DNA of 64,000 nt from Iodobacter fluviatilis (GCF_900451195.1 NZ_UGHR01000003.1:310001-374000); one strand, 5' to 3'. Positions 7,983 to 17,754 are shown, counted from the first letter of the stretch. The notes: generated from the letters alone by a model not told the origin. Numbers and translations: made by a program.

Positions 7983-8711
7983 TTATATGATCAGAACAAG
8001 CACGCAAAATAATAAGCCCGTTTCAGTTATCTCTATTCCCGCTCCCAGGCAATCCCCTGTCATCCCGCCTAATTTATGCATCAACCACTTGGCATAAGCC
8101 AAAATCAGCAGAGGAGCCAGCATTAATGCTGGGGCAATCCAATAGGATGCCAGCAAAAGCACTGCCAAAAGAATATACAGCGACCAGCTGGTTTTTTGCC
8201 AGGCAAATTGCTCGGCCATGCCAGGGGCTAAAGCGGGTAAACGGCTCCAATACAAAACACCAAAGCGTGCCCATGCGGGGATCAACAACAACGCCAAGCA
8301 TTCTTGTTGTCTAGCCAGCAGCATTAAGAGCACCAGCTTAGCAGCAGACTGGCAAATCAGAGCCAACACGCCAAAGCTGCCCAGATGCGGATCTTTCAGC
8401 ACCGCCAAAAACCGTTCCGGATCACGATGCGCAGCGCCTAAACCATCCGACATATCAGCAAGGCCATCTAAGTGCAGCCCGCCGGTAATCCATGTCCAAA
8501 GTAAAAAACCCGCCAAAGCAGCGAGCCAAGGGTCTGCTTTGGCAGCAAGAAACACCATCGCAGTTAAAAACGCACCAATCAACAAGCCAACCACAGGAAA
8601 CCACGGCGCAGCAGCGGCAAGTAAAGTCGGCTCAAATTGACGAATCTGCGGCGTTGGCAGGCGGGTTAAAAACTGCACCGCCAGCACGGGCTCGCGCCAG
8701 TCAAATTTCAT
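7983..8711 (-). CDS. cobS: Adenosylcobinamide-GDP ribazoletransferase (cobalamin synthase)
   Basis: Membrane enzyme that joins adenosylcobinamide-GDP with alpha-ribazole (or its phosphate) in the last stage of cobalamin assembly. The 242-residue length, several hydrophobic helices and the signature GGLHLDGLADMSDGLGA (about residues 77-93), with the Asp residues that bind the nucleotide phosphates, are typical. The N-terminal FLTRLP segment is also conserved. It clusters with cobC and cobT, which supply the lower ligand. No cobU or cobD is in the window, so the rest of the pathway is elsewhere. Confidence 0.95.
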   Translation of the reverse strand: MKFDWREPVLAVQFLTRLPTPQIRQFEPTLLAAAAPWFPVVGLLIGAFLTAMVFLAAKADPWLAALAGFLLWTWITGGLHLDGLADMSDGLGAAHRDPERFLAVLKDPHLGSFGVLALICQSAAKLVLLMLLARQQECLALLLIPAWARFGVLYWSRLPALAPGMAEQFAWQKTSWSLYILLAVLLLASYWIAPALMLAPLLILAYAKWLMHKLGGMTGDCLGAGIEITETGLLFCVLVLII

Positions 8712-8749
8712 GATTTCACCGCCAAATATATCTGTACAGCGGGCGATGC

Positions 8750-9054
8750 TAAGTAATTTGATTTTTTATTAACACACAAAGAAAAAGCATAATCACTGTG
8801 ATCTTGGCATAGGGCTTTAAAATACCCCTGAAGCACGCCGAAGCGAGGAATAAGCAGCTCGGGGTTTCGGAAAAGGGGTAGCGAGGCAGCGAGCGCGCAG
8901 CCTTTTTCGCCGAGCTGATTATCCGCAGTGAGGGGCCTTCGTGCTGTTCGGGGCGGCCTTCTTTGCTTCCTTTCTTGGCCGTTCAAGAAAGGGAGTCCCC
9001 TGCGGGGATGCCGCTCCAAAATCAACGTGCCGAAGGTACTAAAAAGATCTTTTA
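8750..9054 (+). repeat. Dispersed ~300-bp intergenic repeat, copy A
   Basis: This non-coding stretch between cobC and cobS matches 18341-18644 in the same orientation and 55792-56080 in the opposite one. Shared landmarks are gcatagggcttta near the left end, aagcgaggaa, ggggtttcgg, cggccttcttt, tttcttggccgttcaa, ccgctccaaaatcaa and tgccgaagg near the right end. It has no ORF shared by all copies, and the copies have diverged with small indels. It fills the whole 357-bp gap apart from its edges. Confidence 0.85.
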
Positions 9055-9068
9055 GAATTTGGCGAATT

Positions 9069-9683
9069 TCACTCACCCTGCAAAACTTCATTATCAATTC
9101 CCTGCAAAACAGGCGGATATTCATCATCCCAATAAAGCGTAATCATCCCCGCGTGCGCCAGCCAAAACTGGCTGTGCCGCGCTGCGGGCAGGCCCAGCCA
9201 ATCCAGTAATAAGGCTTTAGCCACACCACCATGGGTAATCAATACCCTATGGTCCCCATGGACAGCTTGCAACCATAAGCGGCAAGCTGCATTTACCCGA
9301 GCAGAGAAACTCGCCCAGCCTTCAATACCAGCCCCCGTATAACTCTCAGGATTATGTGACCAAAGCGCCCAAGCAGCCTGTTGCTGCTCGCTCCATTGAG
9401 GCTTGGCTAAACCATCCAATTCGCCAAAACACATTTCGCGCAAATTGTGGTTAATATGGCAATTCAGCCCAGTTTTTTCCGCCAACTGCTGAGCAAAGCC
9501 CGCACAGCGGCCAAGATCAGAGCTAGCAATACTACTTGGAGGAAAGCGAACAAAGTGATCATTGCGGCTAGCCATTTGCTGCTCGCCCAAGGCCGACAAG
9601 GGCAAATCGGTATGACCGATTAACATCCCCTTTGGGGCAACCGTAGCGCCATGCCGCAAAAGTGTAAGGCGGAAACTACTCAT
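9069..9683 (-). CDS. cobC: Alpha-ribazole phosphatase / histidine phosphatase family
   Basis: Histidine-phosphatase family enzyme. The catalytic motif LLRHGAT is at the N-terminus, the second catalytic His is in LITHGG near residue 150, and EMCFGELDG is the family acid motif. In the cobalamin pathway CobC removes the phosphate from alpha-ribazole-5'-phosphate, the product of CobT. Placement between cobS and cobT supports this role rather than a phosphoglycerate mutase. I chose the ATG at 9683, which begins just before the conserved strand; a longer in-frame start at 9746 would add an unrelated hydrophobic leader. Confidence 0.88.
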   Translation of the reverse strand: MSSFRLTLLRHGATVAPKGMLIGHTDLPLSALGEQQMASRNDHFVRFPPSSIASSDLGRCAGFAQQLAEKTGLNCHINHNLREMCFGELDGLAKPQWSEQQQAAWALWSHNPESYTGAGIEGWASFSARVNAACRLWLQAVHGDHRVLITHGGVAKALLLDWLGLPAARHSQFWLAHAGMITLYWDDEYPPVLQGIDNEVLQGE

Positions 9684-10044
9684 GATTTCATACCGAAAAC
9701 TTGCAAAAGATCTGTAAATACAGAGAAACATGAGAATACTAAGCACACAAAGAAACTGAGCTAAGAATTTGGCTTACTTCACGCCCTCTCAATACGGTTC
9801 CGAATTATAAAAGCGCTTCAGCTTTAAGCTAATGGAGCCAAACCTTGAACCAGAGGAACACAATAGATTCAATGGTTTTCTCTGTAGCCTCGTTTTACTC
9901 TGTGGTTCAAGGTTTGGCCCTATGGCTAACTGAAGATTCTTACTCATCAGAATACGATTTCACTCTTCTGTTTTCTCTGTGTACTCGGTGTTCTCACCGA
10001 TCTCTGTATCTACAGAACTAAGGTTTTTCCAGAAAAAAGGACGC
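9684..10044. repeat. Intergenic region with inverted CACAGAG-type repeat
   Basis: This 361-bp gap between cobC and cobT carries an imperfect palindrome: the arm ccaaaccttgaaccaGAG (about 9837-9855) is repeated inverted as CTCtgtggttcaaggtttgg (about 9898-9917), and the outer bases (cttcag / ctgaag) also pair. A further ttttctctgtgtactcgg stretch follows at 9970. The motifs resemble those at 14190-14275, 37572-37735 and 59025-59265. No gene is seen. Confidence 0.7.
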
Positions 10045-11082
10045 TTACTTTGTCGTAATTCCTGCTGATGAAAACGTGGCCATATCGCGGTGCAGGGCGA
10101 GGGCGCTTTGGATAAGGGGGAGGGTGAGTGCAGCACCACTGGCTTCGCCTAAACGCAGGCCCAGTTGCAAGATGGGCTCTAGCTGCAAGGCCGCCAGCGC
10201 ATGACGATGGCCTTTTTCATCGGAGCAATGGCTGGCCAGCAGCCAATCGGCTACTTCAGGCTTATTCTTTACCGCCACCAGCGCAGCAGCTGTCGTAATA
10301 AAGCCATCGAGTAAAGCCGGAATGCCCGCTTCGGCAGCGCCAGTATAAAAACCCGCCAGAGCGGCGATTTCTAAACCGCCAACTTGCATCAGCCAGTCTT
10401 TAGCAGTCACGGCACCTGCAGCACGGGCACGGGCCAGTGCGTCTTTGACCACTTGAACTTTATTCTCACGGCTTTGGGCTGTAATGCCTGTGCCAAGGCC
10501 AACAATGTCTATCGGATCGATATCAGTCAGCGCACAAATCAGCGCCGCAGCAGCGGTGGTATTGCCTATACCCATTTCGCCGCCAATCAAAAGCGTTTTG
10601 CTGCGCACCAGGCCTTCTTGTGCACTGCCCACACCGATAGCCCATGCCTTATTGCATTCTTGTTCACTCATTGCAGGCTCAAGACGCAAATTTGCAGTAC
10701 CGGCACGCACAGGCACTCTAAATAGCTGGGCACTGCTGCCTGCCGTTACCGCGTAATTGCTGGCTACACCCACATCAACAACAGACAAACTTGCCCCAGC
10801 TTCACGCGCCAGCACACTAATTGCAGCACCACCCGCCACAAAATTAGCCACCATTTGCCCGGTAACTTCAGCAGGGAAGGCAGATACCCCTTCGGCAGCC
10901 ACACCATGATCAGCAGCAAAAACCACAATCGCAGGCTGCAAGCGGGCAGGCATCGCCGAATTTGAGCGCGCAGCAAACCAGATTGCCAACTCTTCAAGCT
11001 TGCCTAAGCTGCCCTGCGGCTTAGTTAATTGGGCCTGATGAAGTTGTGCGGCAGAAGCAAGCACTTGATTTGGAGTAGACAT
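10045..11082 (-). CDS. cobT: Nicotinate-nucleotide-dimethylbenzimidazole phosphoribosyltransferase
   Basis: Makes alpha-ribazole-5'-phosphate from dimethylbenzimidazole and nicotinate mononucleotide for the lower ligand of cobalamin. Recognisable family stretches are KPQGSLGKLEELA near the N-terminus, VVFAADHGVAAEGVSAFP (base-binding), GGEMGIGNTTAAAAL (phosphate loop) and the C-terminal LGLRLGEASGAALTLPLI with its catalytic Glu. The ATG at 11082 gives the usual 345-residue length; an in-frame TTG at 11136 would add 18 residues unlike the family. No cobalamin riboswitch could be recognised upstream. Confidence 0.95.
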   Translation of the reverse strand: MSTPNQVLASAAQLHQAQLTKPQGSLGKLEELAIWFAARSNSAMPARLQPAIVVFAADHGVAAEGVSAFPAEVTGQMVANFVAGGAAISVLAREAGASLSVVDVGVASNYAVTAGSSAQLFRVPVRAGTANLRLEPAMSEQECNKAWAIGVGSAQEGLVRSKTLLIGGEMGIGNTTAAAALICALTDIDPIDIVGLGTGITAQSRENKVQVVKDALARARAAGAVTAKDWLMQVGGLEIAALAGFYTGAAEAGIPALLDGFITTAAALVAVKNKPEVADWLLASHCSDEKGHRHALAALQLEPILQLGLRLGEASGAALTLPLIQSALALHRDMATFSSAGITTK

Positions 11083-11167
11083 AGAAGGGGCCAGGCAAAA
11101 AGAATGCACCGTAGACGATGCACATTCATCATGCAAGCAGAGAGTAGAGGGCGTCTGACTTAAAGCA

Positions 11168-11770
11168 TTAATACATCACTTTATTCGGACCTGTTGTCAT
11201 TGCTTTTTGTAATGCAGTATCTGCAGCTAATAATAAATCTTCTGTGCTATCCATTTCTGTCTGAGTCTGCGCCACGCCAATACATACAGTCATGGCGAAC
11301 TCCAGACCATCGGGCATCATGATTCTTTTTTCTTCTGCTTTTCTCCGGATGCGCTCTGCAACAACAATGGCGCCGTCAAGAGGAGTATCAGGCAGCAGCA
11401 GGGCAATTTCTTCGCCTGAAAAACGAGCAATCAGATCAAAATCCCGAACACTTTGCCTGCAGGCTTGAGCAATATGCTGTAAAGCCAAATCACCTCCAAT
11501 CTGGCCATATGTTTTATTCAGGTTTCGTAAATCATCAACATCAATAATTAAAGCACTAAGCGGATTAGAAAAACGCTGACTGCGATTAATCTCACGCGCG
11601 GCAATATCCAAAAAATGCCGCCTGCTGGATAAACCAGTAAGAGGATCTTTACCGATTAATTCTGTGAGCTTTATTTTCTGCATGCGGCGTATCCGCTCGC
11701 TCCGCAGCCATAAGCCAAACATCAGCAGCGCCAATGCCCAAGGTATAAAAAGTATGATTTTATCGATCAT
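11168..11770 (-). CDS. Membrane-anchored GGDEF-family protein with degenerate active site
   Basis: A 200-residue protein with one N-terminal membrane helix (about residues 5-22) and a single GGDEF domain starting at DPLTGLSSRRHF (about 42-53). The catalytic GG(D/E)EF loop reads SGEEI at 118-122, and the metal-site helix has LRNLNKTYG instead of FKxxND. The RxxD inhibitory site is kept (RDFD, 109-112) at the correct five-residue spacing. Diguanylate cyclase activity is therefore doubtful, while c-di-GMP binding remains possible. It has no other sensory domain. It lies just upstream of cobT on the same strand; a functional link is not evident. Confidence 0.85.
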   Translation of the reverse strand: MIDKIILFIPWALALLMFGLWLRSERIRRMQKIKLTELIGKDPLTGLSSRRHFLDIAAREINRSQRFSNPLSALIIDVDDLRNLNKTYGQIGGDLALQHIAQACRQSVRDFDLIARFSGEEIALLLPDTPLDGAIVVAERIRRKAEEKRIMMPDGLEFAMTVCIGVAQTQTEMDSTEDLLLAADTALQKAMTTGPNKVMY

Positions 11771-11843
11771 TATTAACTAATCCAGTAACAATGCGTCTTT
11801 GTCAGTGTAGTTCTTATAAAGCAAGTGCGGGTAGAATGCTGCC

Positions 11844-12794
11844 ATGTTTCAGACCCTCATTATTCGTCTCTCCTCGATGGGAGACATCATTCATAATTTT
11901 CCTGCTCTTAGCGATTTAGCAAGGCACCGGCCCGACATTGCCATCGATTGGGTGGTAGAAGAGAGCTTTGCGGCCTTACCCGCTTTACACCCTGCAGTAC
12001 GTACGGTGATTCCCACCGCATTAAGACGTTGGCGTAAAGCACCGCTTAAATCAAAAGCAGAATTTATTCACTTTCGCCGCAAATTACGCCATTACCAATA
12101 TGATTTAATTATTGATTCACAAGGCTTAATTAAAAGTGCCTTTATTGCCAAACAAGCCATTGGACCAATTAGCGGTTACGACAAAGCATCAGCAAGGGAA
12201 GGCTTAGCCAGCCTAGCGTATCAGCACAAGTATGCTGTGCCACGTAATCAGCACGCCATTCTCAGAAACCGCCAGCTGAGTGCGCAGGTGTTTAACTACA
12301 AAATTAATGACACCATCGATTATGGCCTGAATATTCCACAGCTTGATTTACCATGGTGCCCGGCTCAAAGCTATGCGGTACTGCTTTCTGCAACCAGCCG
12401 CAGCGATAAAGAATGGGCAGAAGAAAACTGGATTACGCTGGGTACACGCCTGAATGCAATGGGAATCAGCAGCGTGCTGCCTTGGGGTAATGAGCAAGAG
12501 CAAGAACGCAGCCTGCGTCTGGCTTCCGCCATCCCCAATGCGGTTTGCCCGCCAAAGATGAACTTAGCCGAAGCGGCATCACTTCTGGCATCCAGCCGGA
12601 TTGTGGTGGGAGTAGATACTGGGCTTGCCCATCTTGCTGCAGCCGTTGCTGTGCCTGTAGTCGCTATTTTTTGTGCATCCGATCCGCAGCTCACCGGCGT
12701 TCTGGCCAGCAGCTATGCCATTAATTTAGGTAGCAATGGTGCACCACCCAGCTTGGAATCTGTCTGGCAAGCCACGCTGGATGGCATGAAATGA
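11844..12794 (+). CDS. waaC: LPS heptosyltransferase I
   Basis: GT9-family glycosyltransferase that adds the first L-glycero-D-manno-heptose to Kdo of the lipopolysaccharide inner core at the cytoplasmic side of the inner membrane. The N-terminus (IIRLSSMGDIIHNFPAL) is the typical acceptor-domain opening, DLIIDSQGLIKSA near residue 90 is conserved, and VVGVDTGLAHLAAA near residue 252 is the ADP-heptose-binding motif. The 316-residue length is normal. It is followed on the same strand by waaA, making a small inner-core locus; it is divergent from the GGDEF gene. Confidence 0.93.
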   Translation: MFQTLIIRLSSMGDIIHNFPALSDLARHRPDIAIDWVVEESFAALPALHPAVRTVIPTALRRWRKAPLKSKAEFIHFRRKLRHYQYDLIIDSQGLIKSAFIAKQAIGPISGYDKASAREGLASLAYQHKYAVPRNQHAILRNRQLSAQVFNYKINDTIDYGLNIPQLDLPWCPAQSYAVLLSATSRSDKEWAEENWITLGTRLNAMGISSVLPWGNEQEQERSLRLASAIPNAVCPPKMNLAEAASLLASSRIVVGVDTGLAHLAAAVAVPVVAIFCASDPQLTGVLASSYAINLGSNGAPPSLESVWQATLDGMK

Positions 12795-12861
12795 GCCGCG
12801 AGAAGCTACGTTGCATGGCTCAGTTTACCCACCATCTAACAAATCGAACTGGAGATAGAGC

Positions 12862-14124
12862 ATGAGCCGCTGGCTTTATCGCGCTCTACTCTGCTGCGCT
12901 TTTCCTCTCATCTTTTTATATCTGCTCAAACGCTCTGGACGCCAGCCTGCTTACCGCCAGCACTGGCTAGAGCGGCTGGGCTTTTATAAGAGTACAGCAA
13001 ATAGCGCGCCGCTAATTTGGCTGCACGCAGTATCCGTGGGCGAAACCCGTGCGGCAGCGCCCTTAATCTTTGCACTGAAAACAGCCTATCCACAGCACCG
13101 GTTTTTAATCAGCTGCATGACGCCAACAGGCCGTGCTACCGCGCAAGAGTTATTTGCCGACTTAGCCGAAATTATCTATCTGCCTTATGACTATCCCAGC
13201 GCAGTAGGGCGCTTTTTAAAGCATTTTCAGCCCAGCTTTGGCGTACTGATGGAAACCGAAATCTGGCCGAATCTGATCCATGCATGTGCAGATCACAAGA
13301 TGCCCTTATTTTTAGCCAATGCGCGTTTATCCGAAAAATCGCTCAAGGGCTATTTAAAAGTCAGCTCACTCATCAAGCCTGCTGTAGCTCGCCTTGCCGG
13401 TGTATTGGCACAAAGCGAAATGGATGCCGCACGCTTAAAGCAATTAGGCAGCAGCAACACGCATATTGTTGGCAATATCAAATTTGATAATCTGCCCGAT
13501 GAAAGCGCCATCAGCCATGGGCTAAGCTGGCGTTCCAACTTTGGATCCCGCAATGTGCTGCTGTTTGCATCCAGCCGGGATGGTGAAGAAACACTGCTGC
13601 TTGATGCTCTGGCAAACTGGCCAGAATCAATGCTACTCATTTTGGTACCACGCCATCCACAACGCTTTGATGAAGTTGCTACGCTTATAGAATCCCGTGG
13701 TTTACCACTGCTCAGGCGCAGTGCATGGGATGAGGGGCCTGTAGCAAGCCATGTGCAAGTTTTGCTAGGTGACTCGATGGGGGAAATGACGCGCTACTAC
13801 GCCGCAAGCGATCTGGCCATTATCGGCGGCTCCATCCTGCCCTTTGGCAGCCAGAACCTGATAGAAGCCTGCGCCCTAGGTACACCCGTATTACTGGGCC
13901 CATCTACCTACAACTTTAGTCAGGCCGCAACGGAAGCCATCGCCAGCCAAGCCGCATGGCAGGGCGATGACGCCCAAGCCATCATCCAGCAAGCCAAGTA
14001 TTTGCTTGCCCATGCAGATGAGTGCAAAGCCATGGGGCAAGCAGGCAAAACCTTTGCCAGTGCACACCGGGGCGCTACTCAAAAACTGCTTTCTTATTTG
14101 CCTCTTTGCATACCAAAATATTGA
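12862..14124 (+). CDS. waaA: Kdo transferase
   Basis: Transfers 3-deoxy-D-manno-octulosonic acid from CMP-Kdo to the lipid A precursor, an essential step of LPS synthesis. It has an N-terminal hydrophobic anchor, then the GT30 signature segments: WLHAVSVGETRAAAPL (about 53-68) with the catalytic Glu, MTPTGRATAQ, LMETEIWPN (about 130-138), LFLANARLSEKS and the donor-site stretch GGSILPFGSQNLIEACALGTPV near residue 320. Length is 420. It starts 67 bp after waaC with GGAGATAGAG as ribosome site. Confidence 0.95.
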   Translation: MSRWLYRALLCCAFPLIFLYLLKRSGRQPAYRQHWLERLGFYKSTANSAPLIWLHAVSVGETRAAAPLIFALKTAYPQHRFLISCMTPTGRATAQELFADLAEIIYLPYDYPSAVGRFLKHFQPSFGVLMETEIWPNLIHACADHKMPLFLANARLSEKSLKGYLKVSSLIKPAVARLAGVLAQSEMDAARLKQLGSSNTHIVGNIKFDNLPDESAISHGLSWRSNFGSRNVLLFASSRDGEETLLLDALANWPESMLLILVPRHPQRFDEVATLIESRGLPLLRRSAWDEGPVASHVQVLLGDSMGEMTRYYAASDLAIIGGSILPFGSQNLIEACALGTPVLLGPSTYNFSQAATEAIASQAAWQGDDAQAIIQQAKYLLAHADECKAMGQAGKTFASAHRGATQKLLSYLPLCIPKY

Positions 14125-14133
14125 AATACAAAA

Positions 14134-14173
14134 ATTTGCAGGGTAGACACAATAGCGTGTCCGCCCTGCAAAT
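14134..14173 (+). terminator. Strong hairpin after waaA
   Basis: A 17-bp stem (atttgcaggg..acac / gtgt..ccctgcaaat, two mismatches) with a six-base loop begins nine bases after the waaA stop. There is no T-run, so it may be an mRNA-end-stabilising hairpin or an imperfect terminator. Confidence 0.55.
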
Positions 14174-14194
14174 ATTATGCACCCACAGAAAAAC

Positions 14195-14275
14195 CTAAAC
14201 TGATCAAATGATTTTCTCCGTGAAACTCCGTGTTCACTGTGACCTCCATGGTCCAAGAATTGGGTTTTCGCGGTA
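14195..14275. repeat. CACAGAG/ACACGGAG-family intergenic repeat
   Basis: Contains ttttctccgtgaaactccgtgttcac and a following gggttttcgcggta, close in sequence to the right-hand part of the element at 59195-59265 (ttttctccgtgaaactccgtgttctc). It fills the gap between convergent waaA and the DMT-family gene and holds no gene. Confidence 0.7.
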
Positions 14276-14285
14276 CGCCCTTAAT

Positions 14286-15137
14286 TTACCCCCTCCCTTT
14301 CTGCGCCAGCAAATGCACCGCCAGCCCCAGCAAAATACACGCCGTTCCCCAAATCAAAGACCCCGAAACTTCTTCGCCATTCAAGCTGTATCCCATCCAT
14401 AAAGCCGTCGCAGGCGTAATCAGTGAAATAAGTGACACAGTAATTGGCTTGCATTCGCGGATCAGCCAGTAATACAAACTAAAGCCCAGTACCGAGCCAA
14501 ACACCGCTAAATAGGCAATTGCAACGAAGCTTTGCCTAGGAAAAGTTAAATTTGTGACATCGGTTTGCCATACGCACACTGCGCTCAGCACCACCGTTGC
14601 AATGCTTAATGCCCCTGCATTCACCGCAAGTGGCGACTGCCCGGCGGCTAGTTTTTTAAGTTTTACTGCCGCCGCAGCCTGTATCAATACCGCGAGCAGC
14701 ACCACCGCCACACCTGCTACGCCAGCTGAATTTAACTTTTCAGCAAAAATAATCAGCAAGCCAGTGATACCAATCATCATGGCCAGTACTTCAAAGCGAC
14801 GTAATTTTAAGCCCAGCCATAGCCATGAAAAACCGGCCGTAGCTAAAGGGATCAAACCAAACAGCACCGCAACTAAACCAGACGATACGGTTTGTGATGC
14901 CCAATAAACGCAGAGCATGGCCAAAGAGGTAGCAATGCCAGCACAGGCACTGGCTGGCCAGCTGCTGGCAGGTATTTTTTGCTTGCAAATGATCAGCACA
15001 AGAAGTGCTAAGACAGCAGCCAGACCAAAGCGAGAAGCGAGTGCGGCAGAGTAGGGCACGCCTTGCACGCTCCAGTTAATCGCCAAGGGCGTGGTGGACC
15101 AGAGTAAAACCAAAATTAAATACGCTATTTTTTGCAT
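14286..15137 (-). CDS. EamA-domain (DMT superfamily) transporter
   Basis: Inner-membrane protein of 283 residues with ten predicted helices arranged as two EamA repeats (about 5-130 and 145-275), the drug/metabolite transporter superfamily. The N-terminus (LILVLLWSTTPLAINWSVQG) and the second-repeat SLISLITPATALWMGYSLNGEE are typical. Members export amino acids, nucleobases or drugs; nothing here identifies the substrate. It is convergent with waaA and divergent from parC, with a 250-bp gap before parC that carries a parS-like site at its end. Confidence 0.85.
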   Translation of the reverse strand: MQKIAYLILVLLWSTTPLAINWSVQGVPYSAALASRFGLAAVLALLVLIICKQKIPASSWPASACAGIATSLAMLCVYWASQTVSSGLVAVLFGLIPLATAGFSWLWLGLKLRRFEVLAMMIGITGLLIIFAEKLNSAGVAGVAVVLLAVLIQAAAAVKLKKLAAGQSPLAVNAGALSIATVVLSAVCVWQTDVTNLTFPRQSFVAIAYLAVFGSVLGFSLYYWLIRECKPITVSLISLITPATALWMGYSLNGEEVSGSLIWGTACILLGLAVHLLAQKGRG

Positions 15138-15371
15138 GGATTATTCTTATTTTTTCCACCTTTTACACACGTCAATTTCAACAGAAATAATACAAGACAT
15201 AAAAAGTGAGTAGATTCGGGCGAGTATCTAGGCATACTATCTTGCCTTCAATGCAGGCCCACTCATACTAAAAGCAAATGCCCCTACTGTTCTGCAAGCA
15301 GTTGCAAGGACATTGTGACATTTTGCATGCAGAGTACAGGCTTGATAATTAGCTACAATCCCATCCTCAAA

Positions 15372-15387
15372 TGTTCCACGTGAAACC
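15372..15387. other. parS-like ParB-binding site 1
   Basis: TGTTCCACGTGAAACC differs from the parS consensus TGTTTCACGTGAAACA at two of sixteen positions and keeps the central CACGTG. It ends directly before the parC ATG. parAB are 28 kb away in the same window, and three more sites are present. Confidence 0.85.
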
Positions 15388-17754
15388 ATGACTCAGCACG
15401 ATATAGAACCTAATGATGCCGACGAGTTGGAAAGCATCGCAGATCAAGGCCCGCGCCGTTTTGTTGAAGCGCAGATCTCTGCTACTCCAGACGATGCCGA
15501 ATCCGTACAGCTAGGCTTGTACGCAGAAAAAAGCTATCTCGAATACGCAATGAGCGTGATTAAAAGCCGCGCCTTACCCCAAGTGGAAGACGGGCAAAAA
15601 CCGGTACAACGTCGCATTCTTTACACCATGCATGGCCTTGGCCTAGTTGCTAACGCCAAGCCGATTAAATCGGCTCGTATTGTCGGTGATGTAATGGGTA
15701 AGTACCACCCGCACGGCGATCAATCTGCTTATGACGCGCTGGTACGGATTGCTCAGGACTTTTCGCTGCGCTATCCGCTGATCGATGGTCAGGGTAATTT
15801 TGGCAGCCGCGATGGCGATGGTGCTGCAGCGATGCGATACACCGAAGCACGCTTAACACCGATTGCCGAGCTGCTACTGAGCGAGCTGGATAAAGGCACC
15901 ACCGATTTTGTGCCCAACTACGATGGCGCATTCCAAGAGCCTTCCCTGCTCCCTGCACGCCTGCCTATGCTGCTGCTGAACGGTGCATCGGGGATTGCAG
16001 TAGGGATGGCAACGGAAATCCCGGCACACAATCTGGGTGAAGTTGCTGATGCGGCTATTGCGCTGATTAAAAAGCCCACGCTTTCCACCAGCGATTTGCT
16101 CACCTATATCCAAGGGCCAGATTTACCCGGAGGCGGGCAGATTATCTCGCCACGCAAGGATATTGTAACGGCCTATGAAAATGGCCGGGGCAGCTTAAAA
16201 GTACGCGCCCGTTGGACCAAAGAAGACTTAGCCCGTGGCCAGTGGCAGATTGTGATTCATGAATTGCCACATGGTACTTCCACGCAAAAAGTCCTGGAAG
16301 AAATTGAAGATTTAAGCAATCCAAAAATCAAAAAGGGCAAGAAAGCCCTGACCCAGGAACAGATTCAAACCAAGCAGCTGATCCTGTCTTTAATCGATAG
16401 GGTGAGGGATGAATCGGGCAAGGAAAACGCCGTTCGCTTGGTTATCGAGCCAAAATCATCAAGGCAAAATCCAGACGATATGATGAAGCTGCTGCTGGCG
16501 CACACCGCGCTGGAAAGTGGTTTATCGATCAATATGGTCACCATCGGCCGTGATGGCCGGCCTGGGCAAAAATCACTGCAGCAAGTGATTGCCGAATGGA
16601 TTTCTTTCCGCTTTGATACCGTTACCCGCCGCACCGAGCATCGCCTGGGGCAGGTGAATGATCGTATGCATATTTTAGAAGGCCGCTTAATTGTCTTCTT
16701 AAATATCGACGAAGTGATCCGCATTATTCGTCATAGCGACGAGCCCAAAGCTGCATTGATTGAAGCATTCAATTTAAGCGATCGTCAGGCAGAAGATATT
16801 TTAGAAATTCGCCTGCGCCAATTAGCAAGACTGGAAGGCATTAAGCTTGAACAAGAGCTGGCCGATTTAGCAAAAGAAAAAGCCGAGCTTGAGCATCTTT
16901 TAGCTACACCAGAAGTCATGCAAAAGCTGATCATTAAAGAAATTGAAGCGGATAAAAAGAAGTTTGCCGATCCGCGCAGAACGCTGATTGTCGAAGCAGA
17001 GCGTGCCTCGCTGGAAGTCACGGTAGTGGATGAGCCAGTCACGATTATCTTGTCAGAAAAAGGCTGGATGCGTGCACGTCAGGGCCATGGGCTTGATCTG
17101 CAAAACCTAAGTTTTAAAGACGGCGATGCAATGCTGGCCTTTATTGAATGCCGCTCTATTGACCCGATCGCGATGTTTGCCAGCGATGGCCGGGTGTACA
17201 GCATTCAAGCCTCGGTGATTCCGGGTGGCAGGGGAGATGGCGTACCTGTTACTACCTTGGTCGATCTGGCAGCTAAATCACAAATTATTCAACTGCTGGC
17301 TGCAAAACCACAAGAACACTTAGTGATTGCCAATTCCAGTGGCTATGGTTTTTATTGTTTGTTTGAAAACCTGATGAGCCGCCAAAAAGCAGGTAAAAGC
17401 TTCCTGAACCTAGAAGAAGGTGAAACGCTGCTTAAGGTTTCTACCTTTGTTCCACGTGAAACATCGCAAGTTGCTTGTCTCTCCAAAGGCGGCAAGTTAC
17501 ATCTGTTTGCCTTTAGCGAGTTTAAACAACTAACAGGTGGTGGACGTGGTGTGATTACCATGGCGTTGGATGATAAAGACACGCTCTCGGCCATTACAAT
17601 TTGCGATGGTGTCACTTTACAAATCAATGGTACGGGTAGGGCTGGTAAAGCTGTGGAATGGAAGCTGAATGTCAATGAAATGGCTCCCTACCAAGGAAAA
17701 CGTGCACGTAAAGGTAAGCCAATCAGCTCAAATCTAAAATTCCCGAGTTTTTGA
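15388..17754 (+). CDS. parC: DNA topoisomerase IV subunit A
   Basis: Type IIA topoisomerase subunit that decatenates daughter chromosomes with ParE. The N-terminal breakage-reunion domain has the winged-helix CAP region and the catalytic tyrosine at 151 ([10 protein letters not shown]). The C-terminal part carries beta-pinwheel repeats. The 788-residue length and the short, imperfect C-terminal repeats favour ParC over GyrA. In the quinolone-pocket helix the sequence is [10 protein letters not shown], with Gln112 and Asp116 where neisserial ParC has Ser and Glu. parE is not adjacent. A parS-like site abuts the start codon and a second lies inside the gene. The downstream gene starts two bases after the stop. 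Confidence 0.95.
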   Translation: MTQHDIEPNDADELESIADQGPRRFVEAQISATPDDAESVQLGLYAEKSYLEYAMSVIKSRALPQVEDGQKPVQRRILYTMHGLGLVANAKPIKSARIVGDVMGKYHPHGDQSAYDALVRIAQDFSLRYPLIDGQGNFGSRDGDGAAAMRYTEARLTPIAELLLSELDKGTTDFVPNYDGAFQEPSLLPARLPMLLLNGASGIAVGMATEIPAHNLGEVADAAIALIKKPTLSTSDLLTYIQGPDLPGGGQIISPRKDIVTAYENGRGSLKVRARWTKEDLARGQWQIVIHELPHGTSTQKVLEEIEDLSNPKIKKGKKALTQEQIQTKQLILSLIDRVRDESGKENAVRLVIEPKSSRQNPDDMMKLLLAHTALESGLSINMVTIGRDGRPGQKSLQQVIAEWISFRFDTVTRRTEHRLGQVNDRMHILEGRLIVFLNIDEVIRIIRHSDEPKAALIEAFNLSDRQAEDILEIRLRQLARLEGIKLEQELADLAKEKAELEHLLATPEVMQKLIIKEIEADKKKFADPRRTLIVEAERASLEVTVVDEPVTIILSEKGWMRARQGHGLDLQNLSFKDGDAMLAFIECRSIDPIAMFASDGRVYSIQASVIPGGRGDGVPVTTLVDLAAKSQIIQLLAAKPQEHLVIANSSGYGFYCLFENLMSRQKAGKSFLNLEEGETLLKVSTFVPRETSQVACLSKGGKLHLFAFSEFKQLTGGGRGVITMALDDKDTLSAITICDGVTLQINGTGRAGKAVEWKLNVNEMAPYQGKRARKGKPISSNLKFPSF
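17448..17463. other. parS-like ParB-binding site 2 (inside parC)
   Basis: TGTTCCACGTGAAACA, one mismatch from the 16-bp parS consensus, lies within the parC coding sequence (encoding VPRET). Intragenic parS sites are common near origins. Confidence 0.88.

Noticed and set aside
8708..9209. Open frames on both strands within the gap cobC-cobS
   Set aside because: They lie in the dispersed repeat. Their translations are not kept in the other two copies, and they have no ribosome sites.
11083..11165. Possible cobalamin riboswitch upstream of cobT
   Set aside because: I looked for the B12-box and its core pairing elements and did not find them. The leader is also short.
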